33,215 nucleotides of DNA from Chloroflexota bacterium (lineage in GTDB: Bacteria; Chloroflexota; Anaerolineae; J036; Brachytrichaceae). This document shows, piece by piece, positions 26,348 to 33,215 of this stretch. Position numbers and translations under genes: made by a program. The DNA is taken from positions 1 through 33,215 of the forward strand of contig JAUQQA010000028.1 of assembly GCA_030550095.1 (NCBI GenBank), written 5' to 3'. Numbering within the stretch: the first letter of the stretch is position 1; the number at the start of each line of letters is the position of its first letter. Under the pieces are notes generated by a model that was not told where the DNA came from, made no database searches, and worked only from the letters and a program-made list of their open reading frames with translations.

Positions 26348-27010
26348 ATGCCACCTCCGAGAGCGCAAGAGTATGCCGTCATCGGGCTGGGGCGCTTTGG
26401 CTCCAGCCTTGCGCGTACGTTGATGAGCCGCGGCGCTTCTGTGCTCGGCATTGACCGATCGCCAGAGATCGTCCAGCAGATGGCGGACGAACTCACGCAA
26501 GCCGTGGTGCTCGATGCTACCGACGAGAACGCGCTGCGCGACATCGGCATCACCGACTTCCACACCGTGATCGTGGCGATCGGCTCCAACTTTGAGGCGA
26601 ACCTCTTGACCACCGTCGCGCTGCGCGAGCTGGGCGTGCCCAACGTGATCTGCAAAGCGCTTACCATACGCCAGCGCGACATTTTGCTTAAGGTGGGCGC
26701 CACCCGCGTGATCCTCCCTGAGCACGAGGCTGGGCAGCGCTTGGCGCTCGAGCTGCTCAACCCAGGCATGCTCGGGCAACTGGAGCTAGGCCCTGGCTAT
26801 GCTGTGATGGAAATGTGCACGCCGCCGAGCATGGTTGGCGAGCCATTGGGCAAAACCGAGCTGCGCAAGCGCGGCATCAATGTGTTGGCGATCAAGCGCG
26901 CCGACCGCGTCATCGTTACGCCCACGCCAGACACCGTGCTCAAGCCCGACGATGTGCTCGTCGTATTGGGCAACGCTCAGGAGATCGAGCGCTGTGCCCG
27001 AAGCGGCTAG
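26348..27010 (+). CDS. TrkA/KtrA-type potassium uptake regulatory subunit (RCK domains)
   Basis: The 220-residue cytoplasmic protein has an N-terminal RCK Rossmann domain (VIGLGRFGSSLARTL, acidic D36 in GIDRSPE, VVLDATDENALRDIG). A C-terminal RCK domain (from about residue 140) reads VMEMCTPPSMVGEPLGKTELRKRG, then VTPTPDTVLKPDDVLVVLG. It should form a ring that binds nucleotide (ATP/ADP or NAD) and gates the membrane subunit encoded 12 bp downstream. ATG 26348 gives the normal N-terminus; reading further upstream only adds low-complexity sequence overlapping the divergent gene. No clear Shine-Dalgarno site is seen. Confidence 0.93.
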   Translation: MPPPRAQEYAVIGLGRFGSSLARTLMSRGASVLGIDRSPEIVQQMADELTQAVVLDATDENALRDIGITDFHTVIVAIGSNFEANLLTTVALRELGVPNVICKALTIRQRDILLKVGATRVILPEHEAGQRLALELLNPGMLGQLELGPGYAVMEMCTPPSMVGEPLGKTELRKRGINVLAIKRADRVIVTPTPDTVLKPDDVLVVLGNAQEIERCARSG

Positions 27011-27022
27011 CAAGCAACACCA

Positions 27023-28384
27023 ATGCGCACCCCCGTTGGTCGCCTCGGGCTTTGGGCAATGATGCCCATTCCGCTACGGCTGGTGATGGGCTTGATCGTG
27101 CTCGTGGTGCTTGGCAGCGCGGCGTTGCTGTTGCCCTTCGCAGCCGTGCGCCCGCTCTCGCTCGAGGAAGCGCTCTTCACCGCCGTTTCTGCGCTCACCG
27201 TCACGGGCTTATCCATCCTCGCCCCAGGGCGCGACCTCACCGTGCTGGGGCAAATTGTGCTTGCCGTGCTGATTCAAATCGGCGGCGTGGGCTTCATGGT
27301 GATCGCTGTGATAATCTTGCGGCTGGTCGGGCGGCAGATCATGCTGGATGACCGCCTTGCCCTGCGCGACTCGCTAGGTTTGCTTAGCGCTGCGGAGATC
27401 GTGCAGCTGGTGCGGCGCGCGCTGATCGCCATCGCGATCATGGAAGGAAGCGGGGCGCTCGCGCTTTGGCTGCATTGGCGCAACACCCTGCCGCTGAGCG
27501 AGGAGCGCGTGCTCCTCTACGCCTTTTTCCACGCCATCTCAGCGTTTTGCAACGCTGGCTTCGACTTGTTCACAGGGCTGCCCGAATTTCCCGAAGGCGT
27601 GCCGAACGACGGCATCACGCTGTTCATCCTCGCAGCGCTTATCGTGCTCGGTGGGCTGGGCATCCCCGTGATCGGCGATCTCCTCACGTGGCGCTGGACG
27701 CACAAGCTCTCGTTGCACACGCGCGTGACGCTTCTGCTCTCGGCAGCGCTGACGTTCGGCGGCGGTGGTTTGATCTTCCTCGCTGAGACGCTCTCACGGG
27801 GGGCGATCTCAGAAGCGCCCTGGAGCGCGCGTCTCGGGCTCTCGATCTTCCAAGCGATCTCAGCGCGCACAGCAGGCTACAGCGGCTTCCCGAACTTCGA
27901 TCACATCTCCGCGGGAGCGCAGTTGACTTTGGTCAGCTTGATGTTCATCGGCGCTGCGCCCGCTTCGATGGGGGGCGGCATCACCACAGGCACGTTCGCC
28001 GTGATCGCGTTGGCAGCGTGGGGCTACTTACGGCGCTTGCCCGAGACGCAAGTGGCGCAACGCACCATCAGCCACGACACCCTGCGCCGCGCCGTTGCCG
28101 TCCTCGTGGTCTCGCTGATGCTGCTTACGGCCGCCAGTTACTTGCTGGTGATCACGCACCCAATGCTGCGGGTGGACCAGGCTGTGTTCGAGGTGGTGTC
28201 TGCCTTTGCGACATGCGGCCTGTCGCTTGGCGCAACGAACGCCCTCACCTCTTTTGGACACGCCGTGCTGATGGTGGTGATGTTCTGGGGACGGCTTGGG
28301 CCGCTTACGGTGGTCGCTGCCCTCGCGACGCCGCGCCGCCAGCGCCACCTTGCCTTCCCCGAAGGCCACATCCTGATCGGCTAA
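27023..28384 (+). CDS. TrkH/KtrB-family potassium transporter membrane subunit
   Basis: This 453-residue membrane protein has four membrane-pore-membrane repeats. The filter loops, each with its key Gly, are SALTVTGLS (G62), SAFCNAGFD (G179), SARTAGYSG (G285) and SAFATCGLS (G399). The intramembrane Gly-rich loop after the third repeat (SMGGGITTGTFA) is the KtrB/TrkH gate. It imports K+ with or without Na+ coupling, together with the RCK subunit immediately upstream. Length and layout are nearer to KtrB than to the longer TrkH of Gammaproteobacteria. The start codon follows the upstream stop by 12 bp, so the pair is an operon. Confidence 0.95.
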   Translation: MRTPVGRLGLWAMMPIPLRLVMGLIVLVVLGSAALLLPFAAVRPLSLEEALFTAVSALTVTGLSILAPGRDLTVLGQIVLAVLIQIGGVGFMVIAVIILRLVGRQIMLDDRLALRDSLGLLSAAEIVQLVRRALIAIAIMEGSGALALWLHWRNTLPLSEERVLLYAFFHAISAFCNAGFDLFTGLPEFPEGVPNDGITLFILAALIVLGGLGIPVIGDLLTWRWTHKLSLHTRVTLLLSAALTFGGGGLIFLAETLSRGAISEAPWSARLGLSIFQAISARTAGYSGFPNFDHISAGAQLTLVSLMFIGAAPASMGGGITTGTFAVIALAAWGYLRRLPETQVAQRTISHDTLRRAVAVLVVSLMLLTAASYLLVITHPMLRVDQAVFEVVSAFATCGLSLGATNALTSFGHAVLMVVMFWGRLGPLTVVAALATPRRQRHLAFPEGHILIG

Positions 28385-28392
28385 ACGCGCGC

Positions 28393-28398
28393 TATCAT
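28393..28398 (+). promoter_or_regulatory. -10 element before rarA, leaderless type
   Basis: TATCAT ends 7 nt before GTG 28406, in the 21-bp gap after the potassium transporter gene. No -35 hexamer is evident upstream, where the sequence is coding, and there is no Shine-Dalgarno site. Confidence 0.4.
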
Positions 28399-28405
28399 CC
28401 ACACC

Positions 28406-29779
28406 GTGGCGCGCGACTTGTTCGATCATGCTATCGAGGCGCAGCAACAACGCGAGGCGCCGCTCGCAGCGCGCATGCGCCCGCGCACGCTGGACGAGAT
28501 TGTGGGCCAAGATCACATCATCGGCCCTGGGCGCCTGCTCCGCCGCGCCATTGAAGCCGATCGGCTGTTTAGCGCGCTTATCCTCTGGGGGCCACCTGGC
28601 AGCGGCAAGACCACGCTCGCCATGGTGATCGCTCGGCACACGCGCGCGCACTTTGAGACGCTCAGCGCCGTCACTGCAGGCGTCAACGACATTCGGCGCG
28701 TGGTGCACGAAGCGCGCGAGCGTCGCAAACTCCATGGGCAGCGCACACTGTTGCTCATTGATGAGATCCACCGCTTCAACAAAGCCCAGCAAGATGCCCT
28801 GTTGCCACATGTTGAAGACGGCACGATCACGCTCATCGGCGCGACCACGGAAAACCCTTACTTCTCGGTGAACAGCGCGTTGCTCTCTCGCGCGCGGCTC
28901 TTCGTTTTGCAACCGCTCGCCGAGGAACACATCCTAACGCTGCTTCGGCGCGCGCTGACCGACCCAGAACGCGGCTACGGCAACCGCAGGGTGCAGGTTG
29001 ACGCCGAAGCGCTGCTTCATCTTGCGCGCATGGCGAATGGCGACGCGCGCAACGCACTCAACGCGCTTGAGCTTGCCGTGGAGTCCACACCGCCCGACGC
29101 AGCAGGGACAATTCACATTAACCTTCCCATCGCCCAGGAGAGCATCCAGCGCCGCGCCGTGCTCTACGACAAAGAAGGCGACGTGCACTACGACGTGATC
29201 AGCGCGTTCATCAAGAGCGTGCGTGGCAGCGACCCCGATGCCGCGCTTTACTGGCTGGCGAAAATGCTCCACGCAGGCGAAGACCCGCGCTTCATCATGC
29301 GGCGCCTGCTCATCCTCGCCAGCGAGGACGTGGGCCTTGCTGACCCTATGGGCCTGGTGCTCACGGCTGCGGCTGCGCAATCCCTCGACTACGTGGGGAT
29401 GCCCGAAGGCGTGTATCCGCTTGTCGAAGCCACGCTCTACCTCGCTACCGCGCCGAAGAGCAACTCCGCGACGCACTACTTTCGCGCTGCTGCCGCTGTG
29501 AGCGAGCGCTCAGCTGCGGATGAGGTACCCGACCATCTCAAAGATAGCAGCCGGGATGCCGCCGGCTTGGGGCATGGGCGTGGCTATCGCTACCCCCATG
29601 ACTTCGAGGGACACTGGACGCCGCAGCAGTACCTGCCCACCCACCTCCTCGGCGAGACGTTCTACACGCCAAGCAATGAGGGCTACGAGCGCGAGATCGC
29701 AGCGCGCCTCGCACGCTGGCGCGCCGCGCAGGAACGCGCGCGCGAGGCAGAGACAAAACCAACGTCTGCACGAGGCTAA
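28406..29779 (+). CDS. rarA: Replication-associated recombination protein A (RarA/MgsA AAA ATPase)
   Basis: This 457-residue AAA+ protein is related to clamp loaders and acts at stalled replication forks. It shows the typical start [21 protein letters not shown], Walker A GPPGSGKT (62-69), Walker [17 protein letters not shown] (119 region), sensor 1 [21 protein letters not shown] and the arginine-finger region. The C-terminal tetramer domain has [26 protein letters not shown] and PDHLKD. GTG 28406 is the only start giving the right N-terminus. A Cas4-like nuclease gene follows after 5 bp, so the two are probably cotranscribed. Confidence 0.96.
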   Translation: MARDLFDHAIEAQQQREAPLAARMRPRTLDEIVGQDHIIGPGRLLRRAIEADRLFSALILWGPPGSGKTTLAMVIARHTRAHFETLSAVTAGVNDIRRVVHEARERRKLHGQRTLLLIDEIHRFNKAQQDALLPHVEDGTITLIGATTENPYFSVNSALLSRARLFVLQPLAEEHILTLLRRALTDPERGYGNRRVQVDAEALLHLARMANGDARNALNALELAVESTPPDAAGTIHINLPIAQESIQRRAVLYDKEGDVHYDVISAFIKSVRGSDPDAALYWLAKMLHAGEDPRFIMRRLLILASEDVGLADPMGLVLTAAAAQSLDYVGMPEGVYPLVEATLYLATAPKSNSATHYFRAAAAVSERSAADEVPDHLKDSSRDAAGLGHGRGYRYPHDFEGHWTPQQYLPTHLLGETFYTPSNEGYEREIAARLARWRAAQERAREAETKPTSARG

Positions 29780-29784
29780 GGCGC

Positions 29785-30288
29785 ATGTTCAGCGCAGTCT
29801 TGTTGGCGATCGGAATCGCCCTGTTGCTCCTTGCAGTGTGGCTTTGGCGGCGCAGCGGCTTACCGCTCGGGCGGGTGATCTACAGCGATCCTCACACTTG
29901 GCAGTCCAACGCGCGCACGTTTGTCTCGCAGCGCTACGGCTTAGTAGGCCGCCCCGACTACCTCGTGCGCACGCCGCGCGGCGTTGTGCCCGTCGAGGTG
30001 AAAAACACACCTGCGCCTTCGCAGCCGCATCCAAGCCATGTGATGCAGCTTGCGGCGTACTGCCTGCTCCTGGAAGAGACCTACGGCGCGCCGCCCTATG
30101 GCATTCTGCGCTACGCCGATCGGCAGTTCGCTGTGGACTACACGCCCGCCCTGCGCGAGGCGCTCCTGAACACCTTGCAAGCAATGCGCGCTGCGCTGGC
30201 AACAGCACACGCTGAGCGCTCTCATCACGAGCCAGCGCGCTGCTTCCGATGCGGCTACCGCGATCTCTGCGATCAGGCGCTCGCGTAA
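29785..30288 (+). CDS. Membrane-anchored Cas4/Dna2-like PD-(D/E)XK nuclease
   Basis: The 167-residue protein starts with a transmembrane segment (about residues 3-21) and a basic stretch. A compact RecB/Cas4-type nuclease core follows: D58 (GRPDYLV), E71-V-K73 (VPVEVKN), and Q88-x3-Y92 (QLAAYCLLLEE, the RecB motif). Three C-terminal Cys in C153-x2-C156-x5-C162 match the Cas4 iron-sulfur cluster. The fourth Cas4 Cys, normally near the N-terminus, is absent, which leaves cluster binding uncertain. No CRISPR array or cas gene lies in the window. It follows rarA by 5 bp, so a role in end processing or fork repair at the membrane is a reasonable inference. I associate this anchored form with Chloroflexota. 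Confidence 0.85.
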   Translation: MFSAVLLAIGIALLLLAVWLWRRSGLPLGRVIYSDPHTWQSNARTFVSQRYGLVGRPDYLVRTPRGVVPVEVKNTPAPSQPHPSHVMQLAAYCLLLEETYGAPPYGILRYADRQFAVDYTPALREALLNTLQAMRAALATAHAERSHHEPARCFRCGYRDLCDQALA

Positions 30289-30298
30289 CGGCGCAGCG

Positions 30299-30613
30299 CT
30301 ACACACGCTGGCTCAGGCGTGCAACCACAACACCCAGCACAACGCCATAGACGAGGTAAGCAAGCAAGCGCGCGAGGTCCAAGCGCGCTGCGAGTGCTGA
30401 GATCCCAAAGGCGTAGGCGATCGCGGACTCCGCCAGCCACCACGCAGTGCCGCAAGCCAATCCCCACATCGTGCCTTCGACGTAGCGCACGCGGCGCTTG
30501 CCCATCACCACGCCGAAGACAAGCCCAACAGCCGCCATCACCACCATCTGGATCATCGTGGTGCTGACCAGCGCGGCGGCGCTGCGCAACACGAACCACT
30601 GATCGCTGCTCAT
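30299..30613 (-). CDS. Small membrane protein, unknown function
   Basis: This 104-residue protein has three hydrophobic segments (about 10-36, 48-70, 80-100) with a basic turn after the first (MGKRRVRY). I do not recognise a family. Its ATG at 30613 overlaps the stop of the upstream LarA-like gene by 4 bp (ATGA), so the two are translationally coupled and probably work together. It converges on the nuclease gene with a 10-bp gap and no visible terminator. Confidence 0.7.
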   Translation of the reverse strand: MSSDQWFVLRSAAALVSTTMIQMVVMAAVGLVFGVVMGKRRVRYVEGTMWGLACGTAWWLAESAIAYAFGISALAARLDLARLLAYLVYGVVLGVVVARLSQRV

Positions 30614-31926
30614 GAACGCTCAGAGGCGCGAAGGAGATCGCCGTGCTCGTCGAGAATGCCGTCTAACGGCGCGAGGAACGGCGAGAAAACAGGGCGCGTC
30701 ACGCGTGGGCGCTTAACGAGCAACACGCGCAGTGGATGGTCAACCAGGCTCTCGGTGATCTCGAGGGCTTCGGTTACCGTGCGTGCGGGGATGAAGTGGC
30801 TGCTGCGCGCGAGTTGCTCACGCGGAGTGCCAACGGCGATCACGCGATGCCGTTGCAGCAGTTGCGCCAAGAGATAAGCGCGCTCCTCGCCCTCGCGCAA
30901 GGTGCGACCGCGCAGAAGATGCACAGCTTGCTCAGGGGAATCCGCGTTGGTAAGCGCATCGTAGAACGCTTGCGCAGCTTGGGATTCATCGCCCATGCCG
31001 TCCGTCACGGGCACGATCAACGTGCCCCCTTGCGCCAGCACCGAGGTGGGCGATAGCCCCTGCGCAACGACGGCAGAGACCGCGTCAAACAAGCTCTGGG
31101 GTTGACGCCGAGGAGCCGCCAGCACCAACGCATCGTAGGCGGCATGCCGCACAGGCGCCTCGCGCAATTCGGCGAGCCGTTGCTGCATCACCGCGCGCAC
31201 CTCAGAGGGCACGCCTGCAAAGACGGCGAGCACATTTCCCTGCTCGTCCTCGAGCGCCTCGACTGCAAAGCTCAAGCCCACCCGACGCGCTAATTCTTGG
31301 AGCACGCGCTCCAGCAGTGGAACAGCGAACGCCGTTGTGCGCTCCTCGTAAAAACGCGCCTCGCGCAGATCGCGCTGCGTGCTTTCACCAGCAAGGCGCA
31401 ACAGCGTGTGATAGCTCCCCAAGTGCGTGTTCTCGTCGTCCAGCCGCAACACGCTGATGGCGATGAGCAGATCAGCCACAACAGCGTGATAGTTCACCCA
31501 AAGCGCGATGCCCTCAAAGACTCCCAGCGTTTCCAATTCGCGCTGGTCATTGGGCACGTGCGGGATGAACAGGAGGCGATCCCGCAAGTCTATGGGGAGC
31601 GCCGCCTGATCGACAGGGGCGCTGCTCGATGGAACGAGGCAGAGGATTTGGACAGCCGCTTGCGCCTCGGTGATGATCTCGCGCAGCACAGCGCGCAGCA
31701 ACACTTGGCGCGTGTGGTCTGCGGGAAAGGCGTCGAGGGCGATGACGATGCGCTGTTTGCCAGCAGCGAGTTCGCGGAGGGGCAATCCTGCATTCGGGCG
31801 CGCGAGTGCGTCTGCGCTCGCAGCTTCGACGTCGAGCGCTTCTGTGCTGCGTGGCGCGGCAACGGTCTCAATGTGCCACCGCGCCGGCAAGCGGTGCTTC
31901 ACCGACGCGCGCAGTGTGTGGCCCAC
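30610..31926 (-). CDS. LarA-like (DUF2088 plus C-terminal domain) protein, catalytic residues lost
   Basis: From GTG 31926 this 438-residue protein follows the lactate racemase LarA fold. The N-terminal part has [28 protein letters not shown] and [22 protein letters not shown]. The C-terminal part has [30 protein letters not shown] and the closing [17 protein letters not shown]. LarA enzymes use a nickel-pincer nucleotide held by a Lys, but the matching blocks here are replaced. DDxTRP has become DAFPAD, GTHR is VPSSSA, and PHxFAGFSGGRK is [11 protein letters not shown]. It is therefore probably not an active racemase. GAGGA lies 7-8 nt before the GTG, and a TATAAT promoter (31947-31976) precedes it. 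Confidence 0.78.
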   Translation of the reverse strand: MGHTLRASVKHRLPARWHIETVAAPRSTEALDVEAASADALARPNAGLPLRELAAGKQRIVIALDAFPADHTRQVLLRAVLREIITEAQAAVQILCLVPSSSAPVDQAALPIDLRDRLLFIPHVPNDQRELETLGVFEGIALWVNYHAVVADLLIAISVLRLDDENTHLGSYHTLLRLAGESTQRDLREARFYEERTTAFAVPLLERVLQELARRVGLSFAVEALEDEQGNVLAVFAGVPSEVRAVMQQRLAELREAPVRHAAYDALVLAAPRRQPQSLFDAVSAVVAQGLSPTSVLAQGGTLIVPVTDGMGDESQAAQAFYDALTNADSPEQAVHLLRGRTLREGEERAYLLAQLLQRHRVIAVGTPREQLARSSHFIPARTVTEALEITESLVDHPLRVLLVKRPRVTRPVFSPFLAPLDGILDEHGDLLRASERS

Positions 31927-31946
31927 GTTCGCATCCTCGCGAGAAG

Positions 31947-31976
31947 ATTATACCGTTGGGGGCGCACGTGCGTCAC
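31947..31976 (-). promoter_or_regulatory. Promoter of the LarA-like operon
   Basis: The minus strand reads GTGACG (31976-31971), an 18-bp spacer, then a perfect TATAAT (31952-31947), followed by a short leader with GAGGA before GTG 31926. Confidence 0.6.
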
Positions 31977-32016
31977 GACTGAGAAGCGCTGCGCTCGGAG
32001 GCGAGAACGCGCCGAG

Positions 32017-32022
32017 TATGAT
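32017..32022 (+). promoter_or_regulatory. -10 element before the epimerase gene, leaderless type
   Basis: TATGAT ends 9 nt before ATG 32032, with no -35 match and no Shine-Dalgarno site. It sits back to back with the LarA-like promoter. Confidence 0.4.
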
Positions 32023-32031
32023 CGCGCCGCT

Positions 32032-33066
32032 ATGCGGTTTCTCATCACAGGTGGCTCGGGCTTTTTGGGGATCAACTTGACGCGCTACTTGCTCGCAAAG
32101 GATCAGGACGTTGTTTGCTACGACATTGCCGACTTCAACTATCCCGAGCGCGATCGCATCACGTTTCACAAAGCCGACATTCGCGACCGCGCCGCGCTGG
32201 ATCGCGCCATGCCTGGCGTGGACATCGTGGTTCACACGGCAGCCGCGTTGCCGCTTTACTCGAAGGAGGATATCTACACCACTGATGTGATCGGCACGCG
32301 GAACGTGCTGGAATCCGCCTTCGCGCATGGCGTTCAGCGCGTGATCCATATTTCCTCAACAGCGGTGTATGGCATTCCAGACCATCATCCGATCTACGAG
32401 GACGATCCGCTGCACGGCGTCGGTCCTTACGGTGAGGCGAAGGTTGAGGCGGAGCGCATCTGCTTAGAGTTTCGTCAACGTGGGCACTGCGTGCCGATTT
32501 TGCGTCCCAAGTCTTTTGTCGGTCCAGAGCGGCTTGGCGTGTTTGCGCTGCTCTACGATTGGGCGAGCAGCGGGCACGGTTTTCCCATCCTCGGCAGCGG
32601 CAAGAATCGCTACCAGCTCCTCGATGTAGAGGACCTGTGTGAGGCGATCTGGCTGTGCAGCACGCTGCCCTGCGAGCGCGCTAACGACACCTTTAACATC
32701 GGCGCGAAGGAATTCGGCACGGTGGCAGAGGACTTTCAAGCGGTGTTGGATTACGCAGGCTTCGGCAAGAAGGTGCGTCCTTTGCCGGCGGCGCCGTTGA
32801 TCTGGGCGCTGCGCGTGTTGGAGTTCTTCCGTCTCTCGCCGCTTTACAAGTGGGTGTACGAGACTGTGGGGAAGGATTCATTCGTCTCCATTGAGAAAGC
32901 GGAGCGCGTGCTGGGCTTCAAGCCGAAGTACAGCAACAAAGAGGCGCTGATCCGAAACTTCCAGTGGTACCTTGCCAACAAGCACACCTTCCAGGGGCAA
33001 GCGGGCGTCTCGCACCGCGTGCCATGGAAACAAGGCGCCCTGGCACTGGCGAAGCGGTTCTTCTAG
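32032..33066 (+). CDS. NAD-dependent epimerase/dehydratase (extended SDR)
   Basis: From ATG 32032 the product has 344 residues. The Rossmann motif is TGGSGFLG (6-13), D31 follows strand 2 and ADIRD marks the cofactor site. The catalytic set is S109 (HISSTAVYG), Y133 and K137 (GPYGEAK). SDRs of this kind epimerise, dehydrate or reduce nucleotide sugars or similar compounds. The [12 protein letters not shown] and [17 protein letters not shown] blocks are the substrate side. It could be a UDP-sugar epimerase or a 3-beta-hydroxysteroid-dehydrogenase-like enzyme; no sugar-nucleotide genes adjoin it. Earlier in-frame starts within the LarA-like gene were rejected, as the typical N-terminus begins exactly at this ATG. 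Confidence 0.88.
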   Translation: MRFLITGGSGFLGINLTRYLLAKDQDVVCYDIADFNYPERDRITFHKADIRDRAALDRAMPGVDIVVHTAAALPLYSKEDIYTTDVIGTRNVLESAFAHGVQRVIHISSTAVYGIPDHHPIYEDDPLHGVGPYGEAKVEAERICLEFRQRGHCVPILRPKSFVGPERLGVFALLYDWASSGHGFPILGSGKNRYQLLDVEDLCEAIWLCSTLPCERANDTFNIGAKEFGTVAEDFQAVLDYAGFGKKVRPLPAAPLIWALRVLEFFRLSPLYKWVYETVGKDSFVSIEKAERVLGFKPKYSNKEALIRNFQWYLANKHTFQGQAGVSHRVPWKQGALALAKRFF

Positions 33067-33215
33067 TAACACGTATGCACTTCAACCTCAAGCTCGCGCA
33101 GCGCGAGCGCGGGTTGGTTTGTTTGCCCATTCCGTTCTTGGGCAAAGGAGAGGCGCAGTGCACGCTTTGCGCGCGTGATGCCGACGTAGAGCAGCCGCAG
33201 CCGCTCAGCGATGTA
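33063..33215 (-). CDS. UvrD/Rep-family ATP-dependent helicase, C-terminal end (partial)
   Basis: The minus-strand frame is open from the right edge of the window to TAG 33065-33063 (50 residues). It begins [20 protein letters not shown], which contains the superfamily 1 helicase motif VI (E-x-R-L-L-Y-V-x-x-T-R-A-K) of UvrD, PcrA and Rep-type enzymes, including AddA/RecB-like relatives. The short tail after this motif is unusual, since most UvrD proteins continue for over 100 residues. It is more like the ends of compact UvrD-like proteins fused to nuclease domains elsewhere. Its stop codon overlaps the end of the epimerase gene tail to tail. Confidence 0.82.
   Translation of the reverse strand, partial: YIAERLRLLYVGITRAKRALRLSFAQERNGQTNQPALALRELEVEVHTCY

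Noticed and set aside
29785-30288. Cas4 as a sign of a CRISPR-Cas system
   Set aside because: No repeats, Cas1/Cas2 or effector genes occur in the window, and the protein is membrane-anchored and next to rarA.
31297-32031. Upstream extension of the epimerase frame
   Set aside because: It runs antisense through the LarA-like gene; the epimerase's TGGSGFLG start is reached exactly at ATG 32032, and a -10 element sits just before it.

Overview
The window is GC-rich chromosomal DNA carrying ordinary bacterial housekeeping and accessory genes. It most resembles a member of the Chloroflexota, probably a thermophilic or hot-spring-type lineage. This is an inference from several lipoproteins with Thr/Pro-rich (PTPTP) linkers, a membrane-anchored Cas4-like nuclease of a type I associate with that phylum, and the mix of Ktr-type potassium uptake and an O-antigen-ligase-type polymerase. 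No rRNA, tRNA, CRISPR array, insertion sequence or prophage was recognised.

Layout. 1-800: the C-terminal end of a large protein (possibly DUF499 ATPase), then a decayed Uma2-family fragment. 908-7153: a long class II aldolase, a calcium-export pair (Ca2+/Na+ antiporter and P-type ATPase) and, divergently, gap with its own terminator. 7175-11303: a MobA-like nucleotidyltransferase facing a minus-strand run of glutaminyl cyclotransferase, O-antigen ligase, MaoC hydratase and methyltransferase. 11372-14438: a membrane PH-like protein and priA. 14447-16181: an amino-acid ABC permease and binding lipoprotein without an ATPase. 16281-19260: acyltransferase, esterase and radA, tightly packed. 19302-21933: an Asp-box propeller protein and, divergently, a PA14 lipoprotein. 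21941-26220: minus-strand operon of a SurA-N/TlpA fusion lipoprotein, galT and a RhaD-SDR fusion. 26348-30288: the two Ktr/Trk subunits, rarA and a Cas4-like nuclease. 30299-33215: a small membrane protein, a LarA-like protein that has lost its catalytic residues, an SDR epimerase and the end of a UvrD-type helicase.

Functional links. The antiporter and P-type ATPase look like one calcium-efflux unit. The RCK and TrkH subunits form one potassium channel-like importer. rarA and the nuclease are 5 bp apart and may act together on replication forks or DNA ends. galT and the RhaD-SDR fusion suggest sugar use.

Recurring signal. At least nine genes have a -10-like hexamer (TANNNT or NAYAAT) ending only 7-9 nt before the start codon, with no clear Shine-Dalgarno sequence. 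This points to leaderless transcripts. Other genes (aldolase, gap, binding protein, LarA-like) have normal leaders with AGGAG-type sites. All functions are read from sequence motifs by eye; no database search was run.
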